From Anagrus nilaparvatae (Eukaryota; Arthropoda; Insecta; Hymenoptera; Mymaridae), in NCBI GenBank assembly GCA_022575985.1, contig JAKSXM010000277.1:1426001-1490000 (forward strand): 64,000 nt of DNA, read 5' to 3'. The notes beneath the pieces are model-generated. The model did no database searches. It was not told the origin of the DNA and saw only the letters and a program-made list of their open reading frames with translations. Positions 58,391 to 64,000 of the stretch are shown here, one piece after another. Both the position numbers and the translations under genes were made by a program. Each line of letters begins with the position of its first letter. The first letter of the stretch is position 1.

Positions 58391-58641
58391 AAAAAATAAT
58401 ATTGTTCAGCAGCAGGAGCAGATTAGACATTTTAAGAGCAGCCCAAAATCTACCCACATCTGATAAACCTAAACCTAAAACTGAAAAAAAAGAAGAAGTT
58501 CTGCATATGTTGACAAAATTAATTGATGCCAAAATTATTACAGTAGCTCAATTCTTAGACAAATTGGCAGAATTTAAAAATGAAGAAGATTCTGAATTTG
58601 GACTTATAGATTTAAGTATGGAAAATAAAATATTTAATTAA
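58391..58641 (+). CDS. Exon 6 (terminal) of the plus FLYWCH-MULE gene
   Basis: Acceptor AAAAATTGCAG; the frame entering with two bases stays open for 82 codons to TAA 58,641. The product is Lys/Glu-rich and charged with no named domain. AATAAA follows 31 bp after the stop. Assignment rests on phase and an open frame, not on homology. Confidence 0.6.
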
Positions 58642-59310
58642 TAATATAATAATAATTTCATTGTACTATGAAATAAACTCAACAATTTAAATTTCAAAAT
58701 TTTATAATTTTTTTTAATTTTCAACTCTGAAGTTAAATATTTATGAAATAAAATCGTGAATTCTCTTCAAATTAAAAAATAACTTTAAAATACTAACAGT
58801 ACTAAAAGCTTTAAATTTTATTTTTGTTCGCAACGGACGTCTCGTTCGGGAGCATTTAAAAAAAAAGCTACATTTCAATGCATTTGAACGCGTCCTATTC
58901 TAACAATTTATAAGAATTCAACTTTGGAGTTTAGTAACTCATAAACTAAACTGTAAATCTATCAAATTTTTTAACAGTAGATGTATTTTCATTATATCAA
59001 TCCCCTGCTAAAAGTATATTCGATTCTGACGTCAACGATACTACCAGACAATGGCCATAAACTTTGAAAGGAAATTGCTCAAAAGATAATAAAAAATCCT
59101 TTAAATGATCTAAAAATTTTGCTAAAGACTGTTAACTGTTTTTATGATGCGTAAAGCGTATGCGAAGTCATCACTTGAGAGCTCTAGACCCTTCATGATT
59201 GTGACCCACTTAAAATATCCTCCAAAATGAAATCTCATAAAATAAAATTTAAACTAAAACATATTAGTGTAGGTGAAGAAAATTAAAAAAAAAAAATTTT
59301 TATATTGTTT
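58642..59310. other. 3' flank of the plus gene: no gene
   Basis: Contains the AATAAA at 58,672-58,677, then AT-rich sequence with no supported feature. Confidence 0.5.
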
Positions 59311-59313
59311 CAG

Positions 59314-59572
59314 TTAATGTAGAATATGACGAAGAATCGATATTCAAGATAGTGACGAGGAAATAATTCAGGACTTAAACGATAATGACGATTTAACTTT
59401 GCTTGAAATACAAATTAAACAAAAAGTAAATGAACTTAAAGTAAAAAAAATTAAACAGCATGAAAACAAAAATGAAAAGAAAAAAAAATTAAACACTCGT
59501 CTAAAGGCAAAAGTAGAAACCAAAACTATAAAAAAGAAATCGAAGAAAGCTATTGTAAATAAATTTCGATAA
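59314..59572 (+). pseudogene. Possible orphan terminal exon, acidic then lysine-rich
   Basis: A good acceptor (ATATTGTTTCAG at 59,302-59,313) is followed by N-V-E-Y-D-E-E-S in one frame. From 59,339 to 59,572 a second frame, open for 77 codons, continues the acidic pattern (D-I-Q-D-S-D-E-E-I-I-Q-D-L) and then becomes strongly basic, ending K-F-R-stop. The two parts look like one charged protein separated by a one-base deletion. It may be an alternative or ancestral last exon of the plus MULE gene, or the remains of another gene. Confidence 0.4.
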
Positions 59573-59851
59573 AATAAAAATTATTAAAGCTGTTGCACTT
59601 ATCATTAATGTGATTATGATAAGAGAACAATTTCTTTTTTTTTCTAAATTTTTGTAGGTTTAATAGTTGCTTTTTTGTCTTTCTTAATAATATATGTTAT
59701 TACGCAAAAAAATGATAAATAAATATAATTTATTTATGTTCACATTTCACTTTTATTATTTATTTATTTCTTAAATCGTTACTATTCATAATTTGCTTAA
59801 ATTCTAAGATAAAAATTAAGGTAAGTGGGTAACTTAAAAATAAAAGTATAA

Positions 59852-60192
59852 TTATAGAGCGAAGCTCTACCTTAATGGATGCAAAAATCGACAACTTCTG
59901 GGCACGATATTTCAACAACGATCCATCGGATTACTTTTACTTTTTAAAACTGTGTTTCTTTTATCATTTTGATGGAACCTATAGTTTTCGGGCCCAATCC
60001 GCAATTTTTAAAAGCATGTTTATTCTTGTATTTTCGCTTCACAGAGGTGAAAAACCTTATAAATGTCAACTGCGCAATAAATTTCATAGCTTTTTTATAA
60101 ATTCGCATCAATGAAATAATATTATAGAAATGCAAAATAACACAAGATTCTTTACTTTTAGGCACGATCACCCTATGTATGCAATAAATAGA
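59852..60192 (+). repeat. Zinc-finger-derived repeat, right inverted copy
   Basis: Inverse of 30,025-30,362. The frame 59,875-60,114 (79 codons) reads L-H-R-G-E-K-P-Y-K-C near its end, a C2H2 linker with first Cys, but the other zinc ligands are degraded. The AGAGCGAAGCTCT hairpin (59,856-59,868) marks its outer edge. Confidence 0.65.
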
Positions 60193-61486
60193 TAAAAGCA
60201 ATAAATTCATTATATCAAGATAAAATATTCATTAGAGTATAATAACTAACCAACATGCCAAATGAAAAAATCCTCTGACTAATATTAAGATTGAAATCAT
60301 CATAATGAGCTCATGTTTAGAATACTCATCATCGAACCACTATTTCGTTGGAGGGCATCATAGAAAATGTAAAGCCAACGAGTTAACATAATGTATTCTA
60401 ATTTTGTAGAGTGATTAGTTTTTATACTCTAAAGAATATTTCATCTTGACATAATGAATTTATTGAGTAGGTCAAATTCAAGACTCATAATATAGTATTC
60501 TTGAAAAAATAGAACTTCTAGAATTCATGAGTAAGTAAATGAGAAAGAGAATTGCTGTTAATATATTCTAAATCATGATGACATATTGTAGAATATATGA
60601 AATCTGATCATTATGCCAAATTAGAATACATTCTGTTTAGATAGTTTGATTGATATTTTCATTATAACCATCCACCGATATATGAGTTCAATGAATGGTA
60701 ATCTATAAGAATATCAATTGAATAAATGTTGTTTAAAAAAATTTGTTGATTTGACATTCAGATAATGTTTAATTTTTTCATAAAATAATTTTTGTTAATA
60801 CATTTTTGATTTACTTCATTTTATTATTATCCTGGAAACTTATTATTTTTGAAACTATTTCTCACAGTATAATATATAACTCCAACTGCAATTTTATACA
60901 TATTTTAGTATTGCCTCTTTTTTTTAACATAAATAATTAAATTAAATATATTATATTTTATAAAATATAATTTAATTTATTTAATGTTAACAAAAAATTC
61001 AATAAATAATATAACAGGAGCAGAAAATACACATATATTCTCTGCTAAACATAATAAAAGCACACGAGGTTATGGCTGCATCACAGTTTGTTCACGCCTC
61101 TAATATTTTATTATCTTTTGTAAAAAGAGTTTTTTAAACTTTTCTCGTTTTAAAATTTTTATTTGGAACGCAACGGATTTCAAAACGAGAAATTTATGTA
61201 TTTCACTTTTACATAAGGGAAACAGCGCTGTTTCTTTTTTATAAACGAGATTTATTAAAAATCTCGTTTTTAAACGAGAAAATACATAAAATCGGGTTTT
61301 AACATACCCATTTTCTCGTTTTGTCGTTAGAGTGTACTATATTAATCATCCGTTTTTTTATTTACTAAATAAATATGAAAAAAAGCCATTTCTCATACCG
61401 CAGAAGTTATGAAAATTCTGAAAAATAAAATGTAATACATTTTTAACATGAATCATGTTCATTAGATGGGTTATTGATAAAGTCCG
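60193..61486. other. Gene-free DNA with an AT hairpin
   Basis: No gene. 60,925-60,992 is a long AT palindrome (TTAACATAAATAATTAAAT ... ATTTAATTTATTTAATGTTAA-like arms) beginning and ending with TTAA. 61,130-61,330 repeats TCTCGTTTT/AAACGAGA phrases in both orientations. Confidence 0.5.
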
Positions 61487-62654
61487 GCTCGGCAGGGGGT
61501 GTGTAAAAAAGTGACGTTTTTAGGGGGGGGGGGGGTAAAATACGGGGCGATCCAGAGTGGATGCATTGTTTGTTTATTAGTTATCCCAATCGCATCTAAG
61601 ATTACAAGTATCAAAAATTGCAATGCACCTAATAAAATAAAATTCACGTCCCGCTCGGGATCACCGTGTGATCACCTTTGACGTTTTAAGGGCGGGGGCT
61701 GAAATATTGACGACGATTTTAGGGGCGAGGGGTGAAATGGACTTAGTATATTTCCAATTTAGGGACTTAGAGCAATTTGAAGTGGGAGTCAGGGCCTGAT
61801 CAGGCCCTGATAAGAACAAGAACTTAGAATACTTTAGGTTTATGGACTTAGGATAATTTATATTTCGGGATTTATGTTAATTTCGATCTTAAGACTTAGG
61901 ACGTAGTTATAATTAGGGAATATATTTTAAAACTGTATTAAGTGAACATGTTCCATGATCGTTGGTTGTGTGAAAAAACAAACCAGTTATAAGTTTTTTT
62001 CATTTTCTGTTAAATACAGGGGTAGTTTTATCCATTTTTGCCCCCGTACAGGAGTCGGTAAATTAAATAACAGTTAAAATAAGATAAAACTTTTTCAAAT
62101 GCAAGATTAAAAGAAAAATAAAGAAAAAAACTCACATTATATTAAAACTCTTAAAACGTGGCACTTATTAATTTGATCATTAGTTTCTAAATATTGTAAA
62201 AAAACCCATAAAATGGAAAGTTTCTGCTGTATTTTCCTATTTTCTAATTCAGTAGGACCCCTAATTCGGATTCAGCGATATACGAAACCTACAGAAAAGT
62301 TTTTCTAATTCTGGTTGTCGTTTTCTTAAACTCTCACACCGCATTCTGAGCTGAGTTTAATATTAATTTGGTTGTAAATTGAGGGGTATTAGAGTTCGAA
62401 GAAATTTTTTTTCAATTTCTTTTCAGCGAACGAATAACAAGGTTAAAAAATCAGGGGCGGATTTTCGGTGTCCTTTTTGGCCAATACTTAAAAATTTTAA
62501 CAATGCTTAACATTTTTATTTAAACATTATTATTGAACTCAATCAAATCAAAACTTTTAAAATCCCAAAAATAAAAAATTACTGAAACTCTTTTCTTTTT
62601 TTTTTTTAACATGATCAGCTTCGCTCTACCCGTCTTTGATGGTATCTAGTATAG
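61487..62654 (-). repeat. Right arm of the 1.2-1.3 kb inverted repeat pair
   Basis: Inverse of 26,222-27,522, including the G-run (61,529-61,538), the GTACGGGGGCAAAAATGG phrase and the AGCTTCGCTCTACCCGTC end. It lacks ~35 bp present in the left arm near 26,860 and gains a 22-bp palindrome. Confidence 0.85.
61789..61810. repeat. Perfect 22-bp palindrome inserted in the right arm
   Basis: TCAGGGCCTGA followed by its exact inverse TCAGGCCCTGA. The aligned left arm (near 27,228) goes straight from TTA to CTCCC, so these 22 bp are an insertion in this copy. Confidence 0.85.
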
Positions 62655-63275
62655 TAATAGTAATATGTATCACAAAAAAAATTTTTTACATTCATTATCT
62701 AAACCCCGTAGGCTCAAAAATACCAGTTTTTTTTTTACAGTTGTAAGTCCAAATTCGTATACTTTTGTCTTTGGTTCATACAATAGTATTATTCTGCAGT
62801 TTTTAAAAAAGGTTTATTTTTGCAAAATTCAAAGCTTTACTGTTCCGAAGGACAGTAATCGAATTTGGCACAATAATTGTTTTTGTAAATTTACGACATT
62901 AGTTAGAGCTGTGCTCTAACTGAGCGTCTTATAACGCGTTAATAGTGTACTAAAAATTTTTTTGAGTAATAGTATTTACATGTTATAAGACCTGTCCGAC
63001 CTGCACAGCATAGAGAGTCTATTTAAAATATTATCCTCTCATCGCTTATTCAAGGTTAAGTAAAAAAATTTTACATTTTCTTTTTTACTATAATTTATTT
63101 TTAATCATTCAGAAAAAATATATAGGTACTATTTAACAACAATCTTTTTTCTTAACTCCTTAAATTCTGCTTAATAATGAACTGCTAAAATCTTTAATTA
63201 ATTTCCGTTAAAATAATTATTCTGTTTAAAAATCAAAGCTAAACAGAAAAATTACATCAAATGTTTTATACATAC
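62655..63275. other. Gene-free DNA with two short hairpins
   Basis: Hairpins at about 62,838-62,858 (TACTGTTCCGAAGGACAGTA) and 62,901-62,919 (GTTAGAGCTGTGCTCTAAC). The frame at 62,665 runs through both and has no domain. The rest is AT-rich. Confidence 0.55.
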
Positions 63276-63537
63276 AATAAGTTTATTTTTGAATGCGCAA
63301 GGTCTCATGTATATTTCTCAGAACGTCGCGATATTTTATCTCTTTTAATTTTTCATTTAAATAACAAAATTATTTCATTTTAAATTATTAATGAAAAAAA
63401 TAATAAATCCCGCAAAATTATAAGTTATTTATTTTATGCGGTCGCATTCTAATTTCTCTATTTTAAATTTATATAGATTTCAAATTCGCGCTAGGTTCCT
63501 AGGGAAAATAATTAAATTTAATATGCAGGTGTCGCTA
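63276..63537 (-). repeat. Right arm of the ~262-bp inverted repeat
   Basis: Inverse of 33,066-33,328, ending sharply at TGCAGGTGTCGCTA (63,537). Confidence 0.8.
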
Positions 63538-64000
63538 ATATACAAGCTCGGTTGTTACTATACATAAAATACACACTAAGGAGTGGGGTCATTTAAACGA
63601 GTCACGCGCAAAGAAATGCTGTCTCCTTATTGGTTGGCACATGTGGCTTTTAACAAAAATACCATGATTCAATTTTTGCAAGGGGTTTTTATTATTTTTT
63701 TTTTATTTTTATTTTTTTTTTATCGCCGTTGTTTATGAATAAATATTAAAAAAAAAAATAAAATAATATTATAATAAAATAATATTATAATAAAATAATA
63801 TTATAAAATTAAAATAATATTATAAAATTTCGCTGTCCAGGACAAAAGAAAAATTAATGTCGAAGTAAAAGAATGGTTATGGCCCGAGGTGCGTAGCACC
63901 GAGGGACAGTAATCAATATTTGCATTCAGATACGATATATATTTTTTTCTTGAGATAAATTTTGAAAATAAAAATAATATTGGTTTTTATTTATAATAAT
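63538..64000. other. Window end: minisatellite and hairpin, no gene
   Basis: AAAATAATATTATAAT-type ~16-mers repeat about five times at 63,752-63,828. GGTGCGTAGCACC at 63,888-63,900 is a short hairpin followed by GGACAGTAATC, a phrase also found after the hairpin at 62,838. No gene was seen. Confidence 0.6.

Larger units (their letters stand above)
46901..58641 (+). pseudogene. FLYWCH-MULE transposase gene, plus strand: catalytic motifs kept, frame broken twice
   Basis: Six exons (46,901-46,994; 48,656-48,865; 51,047-51,416; 53,128-53,325; 56,009-56,363; 58,391-58,641) with GT-AG introns. Their total, 1478 nt, is one short of a whole number of codons; the missing base fits the A-run at 46,967-46,976, after which exon 2 would continue a FLYWCH finger (Y-I-C-x6-C, H-x5-H-x-C). 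A TAA at 51,114-51,116 interrupts exon 3. The MULE core is well kept: Y-E-D-G-T-F (first Asp), Q-L-F-T-I-M-V, M-S-D-F-E (second Asp), C-G-C-H-F-H-Y-C-Q, and T-N-N-Y-L-E-S-Y-H-R. Such proteins cut and paste MULE elements by a DDE mechanism in the nucleus. AATAAA lies at 58,672. Probably dead unless the two lesions are assembly errors. Confidence 0.82.

Noticed and set aside
26222..62654. A single 36-kb Polinton/Maverick-like element bounded by the 1.3-kb inverted pair
   Set aside because: No integrase, polB, packaging ATPase or capsid frame is present inside, and another inverted pair (33,066/63,537) crosses it, so the arms are better read as dispersed repeat copies.
33066..63537. Proven MULE transposon with target-site duplication
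   Set aside because: No matching 8-10-bp sequence is found outside the two arms, so the element status is kept as a hypothesis.

Overview
The window is AT-rich eukaryotic nuclear DNA, most probably from an insect. The evidence is spliced genes with GT-AG introns, AATAAA signals, and arthropod-type mobile elements: a Drosophila-copia-like Ty1/copia element, Penelope-like elements, an R1/I-type LINE, piggyBac-type TTAA elements and MULE/FLYWCH genes. The exact order cannot be fixed from this sequence. No conserved host housekeeping gene was found, and no rRNA, tRNA or CRISPR was recognised. Almost everything is transposon or satellite-like repeat.

Region 1 (about 1-26,150). A roughly 5 kb repeat occurs twice in direct orientation (98-10,400 and 21,116-26,150). 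It is built of ~165-bp and ~110-bp tandem repeats. The first copy was later hit by a complete copia-type element (2097-7318; two 380-bp LTRs, 5-bp target duplication, one gag-pol frame broken by three stop codons) and by a ~450-bp insertion (7528-7974). Between the two copies lie a Penelope-like RT fragment, a decayed GC-rich LINE, and a second Penelope-like element. That second element has inverted ends and a GIY-YIG remnant, and is itself interrupted by a 383-bp MITE and a ~1.1-kb insert.

Region 2 (about 26,150-33,330). This holds scattered repeat families: one arm of a 1.2-1.3 kb inverted pair, a zinc-finger remnant, 48-bp tandem repeats, and a decayed ORF carrying a DNCSGQNKNW motif.

Region 3 (33,066-63,537) is the most interesting part. 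Two multi-exon genes lie head to head, starting at 46,102 (minus) and 46,901 (plus). Each has an N-terminal FLYWCH-like finger split by an intron, followed by a MULE transposase core. Intron positions and phases agree between them, and exon 4 is 198 nt in both. The minus-strand gene has an uninterrupted spliced reading frame (386 codons) but has lost the second catalytic Asp motif. The plus-strand gene keeps the catalytic motifs but is broken by one missing A in a homopolymer and one in-frame TAA. The pair is enclosed by inverted repeats of ~262 bp with about seven mismatches, 30 kb apart. The introns hold foldback elements: a 2.77-kb palindrome with TTAA at both ends, a 1.58-kb near-perfect palindrome with tandem-repeat tips, and several small hairpin MITEs.

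The likely history is a MULE lineage that expanded its introns by absorbing other transposons. One copy decayed; the other kept an open frame without a recognisable active site, which makes it a candidate domesticated gene or a neutral relic. All domain calls come from motif reading by eye.
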